Positions 19,901 through 23,592 of a stretch of 23,592 bases of DNA are shown piece by piece; positions within the stretch are counted from its first letter, which is position 1; each line of letters starts with the position of its first letter. The position numbers and the translations under genes were made by a program. The stretch spans positions 1-23,592 of the forward strand of contig PHAM01000029.1 in NCBI GenBank assembly GCA_002841685.1. Direction: 5' to 3'. Source of the stretch: Elusimicrobia bacterium HGW-Elusimicrobia-2. GTDB lineage: Bacteria; CG03. Below the pieces are notes generated by a model, which worked only from the letters and a program-made list of their open reading frames with translations, ran no database searches and was not told the DNA's origin.

Positions 19901-22900
19901 CGTATTGTAAAAGTAAAGATGAATGGACAAGGGAAGGAAATTTTTGGCAGTCATGGTTCAGGGCAAGGGCAATTTAATAATCCGCAAGATGTTTATTATG
20001 ATTCGAATGAAGATGTGATATATGTAGCAGATACTTATAATTCTCGCGTAGTTAAAACAAATATGACAGGTAGCGTTTGGCAAGTTAGTAGTGGTTTGAG
20101 ATACCCACGGGGGGTGTGCTATGAATCGGCTGAAATTGAAGGTTTTATTTCTAATGGAGAATTTGTTTCGCGCATTGTTGATGCGGGGGATATAGTCGAA
20201 TGGGGCTTAATAGAATGGCAATCACAAACGCCTTTTGGCACGACAATTTCTCTTTGTACCCGAACAGGAAATACTCTTCTCCCTGATACGACTTGGTCGG
20301 ATTGGTCGCCGCTATATACACACAGCGGTAGTCAAATTAGTTCGCCGGCGGGAAGGTTCATCCAATACAAAGCTGTTTTCGCAACTAATGACAATAGCGT
20401 TACGCCATCCTTAAATGAGGTAACATTGAAAATTAAAGAGGGCGTTAAAGACGAATTTGTGGTTTCCTATTACAGTACAGACATTTTTGGAAATCAGGAA
20501 GAAGTAAAATCAACGGTTGTTAAAGTGGACAGCATTGTACCGGAGGCGCCTCAACAAATCGCTTATGAAGTGGCTGACATGACAACGGTTAATTTCAGTT
20601 GGCAGGCAAATACAGAAACTGACCTTGCGGGATATTATATCTATCGTGACGGGGACAAACTCAATGATACTCCTTTGTGTTTTCCCGTTTATCAGGAGAC
20701 GAAAGCAATTGCGGGAATCTCACAGCTATATTGGGTAACGGCGCTTGATAAAGTAGGCAATGAGAGCGCGCCGTCTCAAAAGGTTAATGTGATAACGCTT
20801 CCCGATGAGACAGCCCCCGTGTCAACAATCACGGTAAGCGGATATAGTTATATTTCTCCGGATGGGAACAATTATGCGGCGTTGGCATCTTCATTTTCTA
20901 TAACCGCCGCGGATGATTTATCGGGCGTGGATTATATTGAATATAAGATAGGCGACGGCGATATCCAGCGGTATCAGGAACAGCTTCTCGTCGTAGGCGA
21001 GGGAGAATATTTCATAAGTTATCGCGCTGTTGACAGAGCCGGAAATCAGGAGAGTTTCAGCGAATACAGAATAATTATTGACAGCGCCGCGCCTTTCTCA
21101 ATTTTAACCGCTTCCCGCGGGTTATATAATGACGGGGAAAAAGATTATGCTAATTCCGATGTCCATTTTATTTTAAGCAGTACGGATAATTTAAGCGGAG
21201 TGAAAGATATATTTGTCGCCGTGAAAGATGATTTCCAAACTTATTCGTCGTCGTTTACGCTGAGCGACGAAGGGGATTATCAGATCAAAATTTATGCTAA
21301 GGATAATGTTAATAATTCGGAGGAAGTAAAAACATACAATATCTGCATAGATACCACGCCGCCGGCGTTGAGTGAAATACTTATTTTACCGGAAAATAGT
21401 TCTTTAGGTATTGTAGATATTTATTTTCAGGTTTCCGAACCGCTTGTTAAAAATCCAGGGATAACAATAAATGGAAATCCCGCAGAATTTATTTCTTACG
21501 CATCGCCATTTCATTATCAATACGAGGTAACAGGGTTTGATACTGAGGGCCCGGCAGAAGTGATAGTATCTGTTGAGGATTTCGCAGGGAATAAAGCCGT
21601 AGATACCTCAGGGGAACTGTTGATTGATTACACCCCGCCGGATATAGCCGTTTACAGCCCGCTGGGCGGCGACAGATATATTACTGCCGGAAACAAGATT
21701 ATCATAGCTTATGATGTGAGCGATAATTTTGATTCCTCGCCTGATAGCAGAGCATATTTAACAAATTTGACGGAAGGAACAACCATGGCTGTTTTTGCAT
21801 ATCAGATTATTAACCCCGGGGATATTAGTCCGGGCCAATGGACAATGACAATTGAGGCATGCGACAGCGCCGGGAATAATATTTCGACAACGACGGCGGT
21901 TTTTGAAGTGTCCCATGATGTGTTGCCGCCGAGGACACGCCTCAGTTTGGGTGAGCCGCGTTATTGGCAGGATCCCGTATTTATTACGGATGGTATGGTG
22001 ATTACTTTAACTGCTGATGATGATTTGGTTGAGGCGGGAGACGGCATTGGTATTGGAGTGGAAAAAATTCAGTGGCGAATAGACGAAGGCGACTGGTTAA
22101 TCTATGAAGCGGAGCAAACTCTATCGTTCGCGGAAGGCGAACACAGAATTGAATATTACAGTGTTGACGGCGCGGGCAACACGGAGCAGATAAAATATTT
22201 TGATGTTGTAATTGATAGCAGCGCTCCTGTAAGCCGGATAAAAATTGGCGAGCCGGAGTTATTGTTTGAGGGGAAAACTTTTGTAACGGCGAAAACGCCT
22301 TTTGTAATCGGAAGCGATGATAATTTGAGCGGAACAAAGTCAATAGAATATCGTTTAAACTATCTGCCTTTTCAGCCGTATGCAGGCTCGTTTAGTCTCG
22401 GAGAAAACAAAGCGGAGCAAGAGAGAGATAATTTTAATCAGCTTGAACTTTCAGATAATTGGCGCTGGCAAAGAGGTAACACCGAAAACCGTTCACTGAC
22501 GGAAGAAAGGGAAAGTCTCATCATATACACGGCGAACGGAAGCCTCCAGGGCGCGGAGAACAGTCAGGAAAATATACTTCTCAGGAATATGCCCGTTTAC
22601 GGCAACATGGTCGTGGAGACGAAGTCGGAATTTAATCCTGAATATGAAGGGCAGGAGGCGGGGATTTACATTTATCAGAATGACGACAATTATATCAAGC
22701 TGGTGAAGACGGAGAGAGATAATAAAAATTATGTGGCCGCCGCAATGGAGAAAAACGGACAATACAGTGAAAGCGTAAGCATTGAGGAATTTTACGAAAA
22801 AGATATTTATCTGAGAATCAGGAGAGAAGAAACGAATTACCGTTTATATTATTCCACCAACGGGTTGAGCTGGTTTAAGACCGGGGAATTTGACGCAGCC

Positions 22901-23592
22901 GGGATGACGGCGGAAGCGGGTATAGGAGCGTGTAACGGCATAGAAGCTATTGCCTCGGGCGCGAGAACGGCGGCGAAGTTTGATTATTTCAGTTTATACC
23001 GTACAGAGCCGTCAAATTTAAGCGACGGCGAATATGCGCTTTCGTATTATGCAGAAGATAATGTGGGGAACAAAGAGGAGCAGAAATCAGTTACAGTTAA
23101 ACTTGATGACAGCCCGCCGGAAATTGAAATCGTTTCGCCAGCGGGAGACGGAAGATACATAGCGACGAAGGATAAGATAAATATTGTTTTTGATGTTTCG
23201 GATGCGGGGCCGTATAATGAAGCGGCGTATCTGACAGTTGTTGACGCTGACGATCCGGATAAAATAGGATTGAGGGTTTACGTGAAACCCGGCGATTCAA
23301 TAGAGCCCCTGGATTTGCCGACTTATGGGCATTATAAATTAACGGTGGAAGCGATTGACTGGGCGGGGCATAAGGTGACAAGGGAAAGCAGCAGCTTTGA
23401 GGTGTTGTGGGATATTCTGCCGCCGAGAACGGAGATTGCTTCGGGACAGCCGAAATACATCACTGAAACAAGCACATTTGTCGCAAAGGGAACACAATTC
23501 GGTTTAAGCGCGGTTGATGACATGGTAGAAGTTGGAGATGCAATCGGATTGGGAGTAGAGGAAACAAGGTATTCAATAAATCAGGGGACATT
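4970..23592 (+). CDS. Giant multidomain secreted adhesin-like protein with M23 peptidase head (3' partial)
   Basis: I read frame 2 from ATG 4970 to the window end without a stop: at least 6207 codons, C-terminus missing. AGGAAA (4955-4960) lies nine bases before the ATG, which overlaps the protease stop. Residues 1-21 form a signal peptide. Order by residue: M23 peptidase 23-138; Ig-like domains to about 765; an unrecognised region about 800-1280 with a CPLC motif near 935; a DELSIYHFNPATEEWE-type domain about 1285-1366; Kelch region 1 about 1526-2079; Ig-like domains; a second DELSIYH-type domain about 2575-2640; FlgD-type Ig 2654-2752; Kelch region 2 about 2817-3137; two fibronectin-like domains to 3397; OmpL47-type repeats; discoidin-like 3604-3781; OmpL47, Ig and fibronectin repeats containing NHL cassettes (4015-4386, 4746-5160) and a concanavalin-like cassette (5812-6019). 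Likely a secreted or surface protein for binding carbohydrates, cells or surfaces; that role is inferred from domains. No anchor or sorting signal is visible because the end is cut off. Confidence 0.93.
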   Translation, partial: MRRLIYWIFLLALTINIEIYAYQWPISSFNSQHQINGALGEYRGDHLHKGIDIQGTEGTDIYPVEDGKVIEVGNNYVRIESYGVINKYWHLKSIPNFVEYSSYVVAGVDRLGVTDSANHLHFEDGEGAYNPLDWIYPFNDYESPVVEDITFVKNGTENTYPSVDATMVLSGKIDIKAWSYDPRINSSGYSAGKGVGVYKIGYHISDMSDTIIQSAVYNYEFSDAIYSKDVSYVYAAGSSYDPVNFIYWVTNNGNSDNFWNSSSVNDGRYKIVVSAQDIEYGYGANEKNVIVDNNSPVISNLAPVNGSYTDDATPIISATLSDVGSGIDVNAIIMKIDGAAVSATKSETSVNYTPMTNLSEVSHNIYVEVKDRIGRLQTASWSFTVDTIAPVISNVTGNTAGTTGESVAISADIAEANLDYSKTRIYYTPIGGSETWDCFNPAWGYTMNYSNNKVGDISYYITAVDLAGNSARAPVTGTYKITVTDNDKPIISNVPVDFITNQNVDLRYECDIEDNVTWPWWDCTITGYGPFTEEGEYFNKTITVQDAATNTATATFPHFEIDKTPPDVLDENKLQFNVKAFTVGEPGAEINYISPLTKFYLEEDFTDFDTIWYKIDTEEIYHQYFSTAPIQFISGHHTISYYAKDKTREGNLTPVLSFAVDVDGTVPETELVSIETRVKDEKTGIKYDLESFTYRITAEDGGSGVKEIRVSVDGGAEQVYTNSGLVNPFVISEQFLLGKQEGEYTIKYYAVDNVGNTGAVKTYTAKIPHLPEIAFPPDSSAQEGGLWFGYNQTGRGEDYRPFSYSVTATAEDWIGDSKHNRRDGSGGQTHGPYLAHRFTDKMVGTWDVNCYAGVMFDVTVRYKVEVEYWDINWHHSLFDKEGVLGAGDWLFVGDDSKTLFERLFGHTWGNFKITITEIMGDGVNFWTNANGATYGICPLCTKGDGEITVHYETKYPLTGHYPEDEFVSERDIVSASSTYTSEQINITLTRGDGTAPQGRIEYDFPKIIFRSYPEGDASGWIGNVNYSGSTVDFIVKATTTFGGKYNIAKSSYDVISDADNLKKMKIYLTPIEKYGYVKGYSVYRDRINWTENGPYYPDTGANNPQYLFEWGGDDSLNDYTVAEIKTDTFTARTNPDIKTGRVYVPIEGWATFKEDGTKNYKIEYSTNEIDWQSIKISTDNVLDKYYLAFWDVTGLNGTHYIKLMVDGIEEDRKMVHIGREVEPAGTYPGSEADSNPVTDPWGNVEVGLWSDWSNDTEYLTITPIRAEDFLFEPPPENYYKVLGDVIYEFKPSMSFNVHPVVGGSYGTLTMRYEEADIPDGTAEDELSIYHFNPATEEWEVLDDLERDTAANTITAPIDCFSYYFISPTVDITPPEKPAELTANNKSVADWDGDGIYLLDWKNPVDLSGIKGAYRKTGLAPVNNTDGIFTESKPATVRTFLHGANPLYLWLEDRAGNTSYEERNSITLRYDGTAPEVPVVANSVEENPSAPPLLKGEFSSSDPESGIAGYKYAVGSVGGGWLGAWEISFSLPEGVNVYPQWNGYAYRLEGKRVYYGDADQGSATTWTETVSLPVEDVMRYSVSICQGWIYVIGGLKPEGYYYNQSDEIYYAKINTDGSISNWSVQKLFEPLALHASAVIGNRLYVIGGENENTGVTNKVYFAEVAPETGLLSQWTKTISLPEQREWHSAIADNNRIYVIGGYDKNWNKTDTVYYAEIDPASGHCGIWKPITPLPEGIANHKSAVSGGKIYVKSDNLTYSADIQPDGRAGGWVKSDSQIPYDIGRGFSTVKHNNRVYFIGGENSKQVYKAKLTSSGLTEGFDIQRQEPLPDVRYDVAAVSHQGKIYVIGGKNSAGAPQRNIYYTVPKLGSEIAYYDGDIEFWKETTGLLPSEKYYHKAVVCMDWIYVIGGQNNEVYRAKPNPDGDITHWSEVDDLPSGAECFSGVGVYQNFIYVTGGYPSGNRVYRAEVKEDGSFENGWAHIDFLPDYVRLNKHSLETVGNKMYIIGGEESGVIKKDVYFSELDESGGLGEWKNTASLADAGKSAEPVFLDDKIFLFGGETGAGYTRDIVYTGVNLGGEDLTSWTETGESAVSLEGLSLIPGQEYFFQVKAQNGAGTWSEVGTGKGTKIKIPEPEVISLKLCDRDSGSREFTNERIVNVDIKATDFAIESLIEDNYFFTGASWQPLYGRIPFTFVTQGDGEKTIYCQVKDIEGKVSITKTDTIILDTTIPEVMISEPLADSFVSGEVTVNVAGTDGGSGIDYIKLFIDEALVSTISSRSGSYIWNTLTEPEGGHTISAIAYDKAGNVSEKKTIAVKVDNVPFRITMAGADPATFNTYYGEKSNIFFQTSEEGKITINIEGHPVVGDFVSKKGLNCFEWDGADFENGTYQGLVSGVSLSNPGQSDERAFRIKIDTAVPYAEILFSWDTGDYYPDTNEIGAGIIYRISGLFGVYEDNTVKIRRVISGHAEGVQLYNSGWENFVANDRGRWIESPLDETPTPGIFKFEIQTSRKEFPYLPGNSKSVVKIIGWLDKPYEWFNIKREKIPTENIPAEAVKALSSAEPAMYIESDLYKYTPEDMTFTAEHPYCIELPLEAEHALPLLKIYRFDDVQNEWVRLEKQFVDEENNRIVAEVNKLGTFAILSVEDNEASEINNLTAAPNPFSPNRDGTDETTVISFNLSDNESDYIPWTSVEIFNQSGGLIRTIFKDYRRETGQNNIIWDGLDDEGKIVPVGDYKVKITASDLAGNSSESEAVIKVRYDYIVDDTPPTTPVVDDDGDYTNSTAELYCQWQSIDPYPESGITDNRYQLYSITPQGLGEWIDTGSHYPEVRREAQAVILNDFMYIIGGERYEGDEIFRVDYNKIKSDGSIDPQSWIQTADLPEAMSRFSALSYKGYIYLIGGYYTKGVFYTKPDPVTGQISNWTATSSLPLSEKLYENSAFIYNSRIYVTGGFYTEEEYLYGWPVTETYSETRIYFSAPIGEDGTIGCWGISGVSLQEGGQYRYAAGFGGKIYAIEDEKVSYASIDPVSGDIEAPWHAGPVLPEKLWAPVVFAYRDVLYVFGGDSSTADELSDRIYYARINGDGSLGAWNTDTLPGSRYFHDVVVRGKDIYLIDGIKPGSDHATDRTIYRAPIAEDINVVKSWTSTGLEQQVLINNLSLEAGKRYYFDVRTTNGGNLTSAVGASDGILAGMPVPPRVENLVVSNPGCGETLILNWAAVSGDVTGYNIYQSTAATAGYIKINTQTVADNSYTVEALKDGTAYFYRVAAFDSRLREGAKSLPASGVPADELPPSAAADFQALASDETSVTFCWTATGDNGISGDITGGKYWIKYSAIEPITTDAEWNRAPYELISATDTPTGQIETVAVQGLTANQIYYFALRLCDEAGNWSAVSNCVSAKPGVDYSSPVSSLEFAGGKQHPAADGYYASVDTKYKITALDPYIEYVPSGVDFTEYRIDGGGWQVYTEPFGLAEGAHTIEYYGQDKRGNKEEPAKTEKIYVDNTVPEAQLVIAEPKYEMADKVYITAQTPLLISAIDPVISGAASGISRAQYTVDKVNWQPYEEPFYITDDGTYEINFSAEDNVGNKSSVQTSKEIVVDTIPPAFSGITVSSKIEAEDENNILDGCSGSLAGQGIILGSSNGENIALDKGYVYSIEPDVCYVGIAEILLTDGATGRNVGWEVGGNDSIAVDIVVDLSAIFKTNKIRCNSTSIYYVPDRMEVYTSLDNVNFDYAGYSEETAAATWMEIEFPAREARYVKFRLKQSGHGKPSWWLFVSELEIYEAIGLLEGTVETAWKNIHPDSQLTNFSPIQQLNQGNITYQYSTDGQIWSDVSALSQADTSAGKIKFIAGLSRSAPESVSPYLDCIQFDMGDGIFVSPETAGLEPVTIKFMTSETLREEPVVKVGEHYAGFADFSDGIYTYNYIVTPLDLPGEYTITVEGTDIAGNNGIDTTGRIDIDWIDDVPPVSSVVLGEPADGDIIGMNTPVEIEASDDISGVKEIKYRVNSEWKTYTGSFTVSSANSPRTMTVPEINWSRLELPPEPNSLFVCSENKIIKFNMFGEKELEVTIPGGTPSNLTYDSETKYIYIADTINNRIARTVDGSNWEFQYAHNVGWAPTSATIDKYKNLYVPSYYTIWKFEFGQYIGYGNTLIDYLLYTNTDIDYDPSEDMLYIAESYYGRIYKAKADGSEYVQGYGRGGATGIDFNSTDKSIYLADNEWNTIIRTNIDGSIRESIGAYGSGNGKFKHPWDVAIDEQTDILYVSDTGNNRLVKTKMDGSVWEVFTEVTSPKGIFFSIPEPKYMDVAQVIDAGESVGWRYMSWETSDSGAYLKTRTGNTPQPDETWSDWSDNFNASAGTRIVSSPGRYLQIAAGIQDAGDILPEITNIRLDVVPVVEISHYSVDLRGNIELAKQTLVYLDNLAPGSPNELVYEILNNNTVSIVWQLNLENDFDGYNLYRNGQKLNESCFSGVAYIDEDLSLGEYTYQLTAVDLFGNESEPSQISVSIADTVPPATAFIPSRDFYIKDGKNYASDEYNYGFQATDAFTGVDHIEVNIDEQGYIVYTDSIVFTTTGIHTIKYRAVDNAENRETEKSITIYVDANKPQTTAFFTGTYFETEGKFYIIEQTQISFVVADPYINGVSSGLDFTEYRTNGGAWQAYTAPFTVSDNTNLLEFRSTDNVGNEEVVKNISIGFDTLPPVTSVKVFGPSRQDEKLWISSLTPVGFETQDNTKVDYTKFKIGYTDWDIYQSEFNLAPEIKKAEYKDAGEAAWQSGELNDLKIDAFGNVELKEYPSYLFVAQSGKIVKISICNGIEIERETLDSLYVPSIPYNALSYVEGISHDPVNDFVYLTNTYCDGIIKTKMDGTEITTFGELGSGINRFRDPYGIFYDPNSEYLYIADTGNHRIVKMKTDGSDWQTIGGFNSPRDVYYDSSTDFVYIADYNNNRIVKTKMDGSEWTSLDGLGNPAGVYYDSFSDYIYVTEYLRCRIVKVKMNGQGKEIFGSHGSGQGQFNNPQDVYYDSNEDVIYVADTYNSRVVKTNMTGSVWQVSSGLRYPRGVCYESAEIEGFISNGEFVSRIVDAGDIVEWGLIEWQSQTPFGTTISLCTRTGNTLLPDTTWSDWSPLYTHSGSQISSPAGRFIQYKAVFATNDNSVTPSLNEVTLKIKEGVKDEFVVSYYSTDIFGNQEEVKSTVVKVDSIVPEAPQQIAYEVADMTTVNFSWQANTETDLAGYYIYRDGDKLNDTPLCFPVYQETKAIAGISQLYWVTALDKVGNESAPSQKVNVITLPDETAPVSTITVSGYSYISPDGNNYAALASSFSITAADDLSGVDYIEYKIGDGDIQRYQEQLLVVGEGEYFISYRAVDRAGNQESFSEYRIIIDSAAPFSILTASRGLYNDGEKDYANSDVHFILSSTDNLSGVKDIFVAVKDDFQTYSSSFTLSDEGDYQIKIYAKDNVNNSEEVKTYNICIDTTPPALSEILILPENSSLGIVDIYFQVSEPLVKNPGITINGNPAEFISYASPFHYQYEVTGFDTEGPAEVIVSVEDFAGNKAVDTSGELLIDYTPPDIAVYSPLGGDRYITAGNKIIIAYDVSDNFDSSPDSRAYLTNLTEGTTMAVFAYQIINPGDISPGQWTMTIEACDSAGNNISTTTAVFEVSHDVLPPRTRLSLGEPRYWQDPVFITDGMVITLTADDDLVEAGDGIGIGVEKIQWRIDEGDWLIYEAEQTLSFAEGEHRIEYYSVDGAGNTEQIKYFDVVIDSSAPVSRIKIGEPELLFEGKTFVTAKTPFVIGSDDNLSGTKSIEYRLNYLPFQPYAGSFSLGENKAEQERDNFNQLELSDNWRWQRGNTENRSLTEERESLIIYTANGSLQGAENSQENILLRNMPVYGNMVVETKSEFNPEYEGQEAGIYIYQNDDNYIKLVKTERDNKNYVAAAMEKNGQYSESVSIEEFYEKDIYLRIRREETNYRLYYSTNGLSWFKTGEFDAAGMTAEAGIGACNGIEAIASGARTAAKFDYFSLYRTEPSNLSDGEYALSYYAEDNVGNKEEQKSVTVKLDDSPPEIEIVSPAGDGRYIATKDKINIVFDVSDAGPYNEAAYLTVVDADDPDKIGLRVYVKPGDSIEPLDLPTYGHYKLTVEAIDWAGHKVTRESSSFEVLWDILPPRTEIASGQPKYITETSTFVAKGTQFGLSAVDDMVEVGDAIGLGVEETRYSINQGT
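5036..5384 (+). other. M23 (LytM-type) endopeptidase domain of the giant protein
   Basis: Residues about 23-138. The zinc ligands and catalytic residues of M23 are all present: H48-K-G-I-D52 (HxGxD pattern), H90 in YWHL, and H119-L-H121 (HxH). The usual glycine-rich beta core is recognisable (GTDIYPVEDGKVIEVGNN). M23 enzymes cleave peptidoglycan cross-bridges or other glycine-rich peptides, so the domain is predicted active, not a pseudo-enzyme. It directly follows the signal peptide and precedes about 18 kb of adhesive-type repeats. Confidence 0.9.
8820..9068 (+). other. Repeated 'DELSIYHFNPATEEWE'-type domain, copy 1
   Basis: A beta-rich segment ending in ELSIYHFNPATEEWEVL, then NTITAPIDCFSYYFIS. 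A diverged second copy at about 12700-12892 reads LKIYRFDDVQNEWVRL, then NRIVAEVNKLGTFAILS. Both occur just before a change of module type (fibronectin-like after copy 1, FlgD-type after copy 2). This kind of segment is often seen closing a block in bacterial secreted proteins. I do not assign a family name. Confidence 0.6.
9545..11205 (+). other. Kelch region 1 (about ten repeats) inserted in a fibronectin-like host
   Basis: Kelch-type signatures recur roughly every 50 residues: IYVIGG (near 9730), LYVIGG, IYVIGG, IYVKSD, VYFIGG, IYVIGG, IYVIGG, IYVTGG, MYIIGG and IFLFGG (near 11125), each with a typical later W (for example SNWSV, SQWTK, THWSE). Ten units exceed one propeller of 5-8 blades. 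The block is bracketed by SDPESGIAGYKYAVG before it and LSLIPGQEYFFQVKAQNGAG after it, which together read as one fibronectin-like domain. Confidence 0.85.
12930..13225 (+). other. FlgD-type Ig-like domain, internal
   Basis: Residues about 2654-2752. It shows the full pattern of the FlgD/C-terminal Ig family: APNPFSPNRDGTDETT, then VEIFNQSGGLIRTI, IWDGLDDEGKIVPVGDY and DLAGNSSES. The domain normally closes secreted proteins; here more than 10 kb of coding sequence follows. The end of this domain is duplicated in the fragment at 100-1182. Confidence 0.85.
13103..14183 (+). repeat. Segment duplicated in the upstream gene fragment
   Basis: This stretch (end of the FlgD-type domain plus most of Kelch region 2) matches 106-1150. 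Offset is constant at 12997 bases for 121-620, with few substitutions and long identical runs around 383-461 versus 13380-13458. From about 13615 onward similarity falls to protein level with indels (net 36 bases). The match ends at the shared 13-mer AGCGACAGAATTT. Confidence 0.9.
13418..14380 (+). other. Kelch region 2 inserted in a fibronectin-like host
   Basis: Residues about 2817-3137, six Kelch-type repeats: MYIIGG, IYLIGG, IYVTGG, IYAIED, LYVFGG and IYLIDG, a number fitting a single propeller. It is bracketed by SGITDNRYQLYSI before and SWTSTG, LSLEAGKRYYFDVRTTNGG after, the same split fibronectin-like frame as Kelch region 1. Confidence 0.85.
15167..15765 (+). other. Tandem OmpL47-type repeats
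   Basis: Two adjacent repeats (residues about 3400-3599) share the plan: long first strand, TEYRIDGGGWQVYTEPF or AQYTVDKVNWQPYEEPF, then HTIEYYGQDKRGN or YEINFSAEDNVGN, closing with VDNTVP or VDTIPP. Related copies occur at about 18475-18745, 18745-19025, 20815-21080, 21085-21350 and 21915-22215. Function of the family is structural; a binding role in leptospiral OmpL47 is known for the name-giving protein only. Confidence 0.75.
15780..16310 (+). other. Discoidin-like (F5/8 type C) carbohydrate-binding domain
   Basis: Residues about 3604-3781. Recognisable elements are WEVGGNDSIAVDIVVDL, MEVYTSLDNVNF, the characteristic ARYVKFRLKQSG and the closing strand FVSELEIYE. These domains bind sugars or lipids on cell surfaces. 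Codon usage is more AT-rich than in the flanking OmpL47-type repeats. The stretch 16310-16560 that follows is unrecognised but contains YSTDGQIWSDV, resembling accessory strands after NHL cassettes. Confidence 0.7.
17011..18127 (+). other. NHL-propeller cassette A inside an OmpL47-type domain
   Basis: Residues about 4015-4386. NHL signatures: DTINNRIARTVDG, ESYYGRIYKAKADG, DNEWNTIIRTNIDG and DTGNNRLVKTKMDG. A module with DAGESVGWRYMSWE, TRTGNT and TWSDWSDN follows (about 17850-18126). The cassette interrupts one OmpL47-type repeat: YRVNSEWKTYTGSFTVSS lies just before it and ISHYSVDLRGNIE just after. Confidence 0.8.
19206..20447 (+). other. NHL-propeller cassette B inside an OmpL47-type domain
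   Basis: Residues about 4746-5160. NHL signatures: NTYCDGIIKTKMDG, DTGNHRIVKMKTDG, DYNNNRIVKTKMDG, EYLRCRIVKVKMNG and DTYNSRVVKTNMTG. A module with DAGDIVEWGLIEWQ, TRTGNT and TWSDWSPL follows (about 20170-20440), clearly homologous to that of cassette A. The host repeat is split between FKIGYTDWDIYQSEF and VVSYYSTDIFGNQEE. Confidence 0.8.
22403..23024 (+). other. Concanavalin-like (DUF1349-type) cassette inside an OmpL47-type domain
   Basis: Residues about 5812-6019. Typical pattern of this jelly-roll family: LSDNWRWQRGN, VETKSEFNPEYEGQEAGIYI, DDNYIKLVKTERDN, YLRIRREETNYRLYYSTNG, WFKTGEF and a final AKFDYFSLYR. It resembles the C-terminal domain of GH43 enzymes and is likely carbohydrate-binding. 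The host repeat is split between SIEYRLNYLPFQPYAGSF and YALSYYAEDNVGNKEE. Confidence 0.75.

Noticed and set aside
15167-23592. CRISPR or tandem DNA repeat array
   Set aside because: The repeats are protein-level domains of about 90-100 residues with diverged DNA; no short direct repeats with regular spacers were seen.

Overview
The window comes from an uncultured-looking bacterium of moderate to low GC. The features suggest a diderm of the kind known mostly from metagenomes (Omnitrophota, Elusimicrobiota and similar lineages): a lipoprotein signal, giant multi-domain secreted proteins, FlgD-type Ig domains and a GEMM-type riboswitch. The lineage is inferred only; no marker gene is present.

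Layout. Positions 1-99 hold a 12-bp inverted repeat with a long loop and no gene. Positions 100-1182 are a promoterless, startless gene fragment (the end of a FlgD-type Ig domain plus five Kelch-type repeats). It is an internal piece of a paralogue of the giant gene downstream and is near-identical to it over about 500 bases. The 404-base gap 1183-1586 holds a weak candidate terminator, a class I cyclic-di-GMP (GEMM-I) riboswitch at about 1400-1488 and a strong intrinsic terminator at 1512-1550. A second sequence resembling the 3' lobe of the aptamer overlaps the 5' arm of that terminator. Next comes a subtilisin-family lipoprotein (1587-4973) with an intact Asp/His/Ser triad and a C-terminal propeller-like region. 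Overlapping its stop by ATGA is the start of a giant gene that stays open to the end of the window (4970 to beyond 23592, at least 6207 codons).

The giant protein begins with a signal peptide and an intact M23 (LytM-type) peptidase domain. Many Ig-like, fibronectin-like and OmpL47-type repeats follow. Into these are spliced two Kelch regions, a discoidin-like (F5/8 type C) domain, two NHL propellers and a concanavalin-like (DUF1349-type) domain. The NHL and concanavalin-like cassettes sit in the same loop of three separate OmpL47-type hosts, and the Kelch cassettes sit in the same loop of two fibronectin-like hosts. This looks like a scaffold that accepts recognition modules at fixed sites.

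How it may work: one transcript under a c-di-GMP switch would encode a surface protease and a giant adhesin-like protein carrying a cell-wall hydrolase head. The pairing recalls, by analogy only, c-di-GMP control of adhesin/protease pairs (LapA/LapG; CD2831/PPEP-1). The fragment upstream could be decay or a silent donor cassette. Most of the window is accounted for by these two genes; no tRNA, rRNA, CRISPR array, transposase or replication origin is visible.
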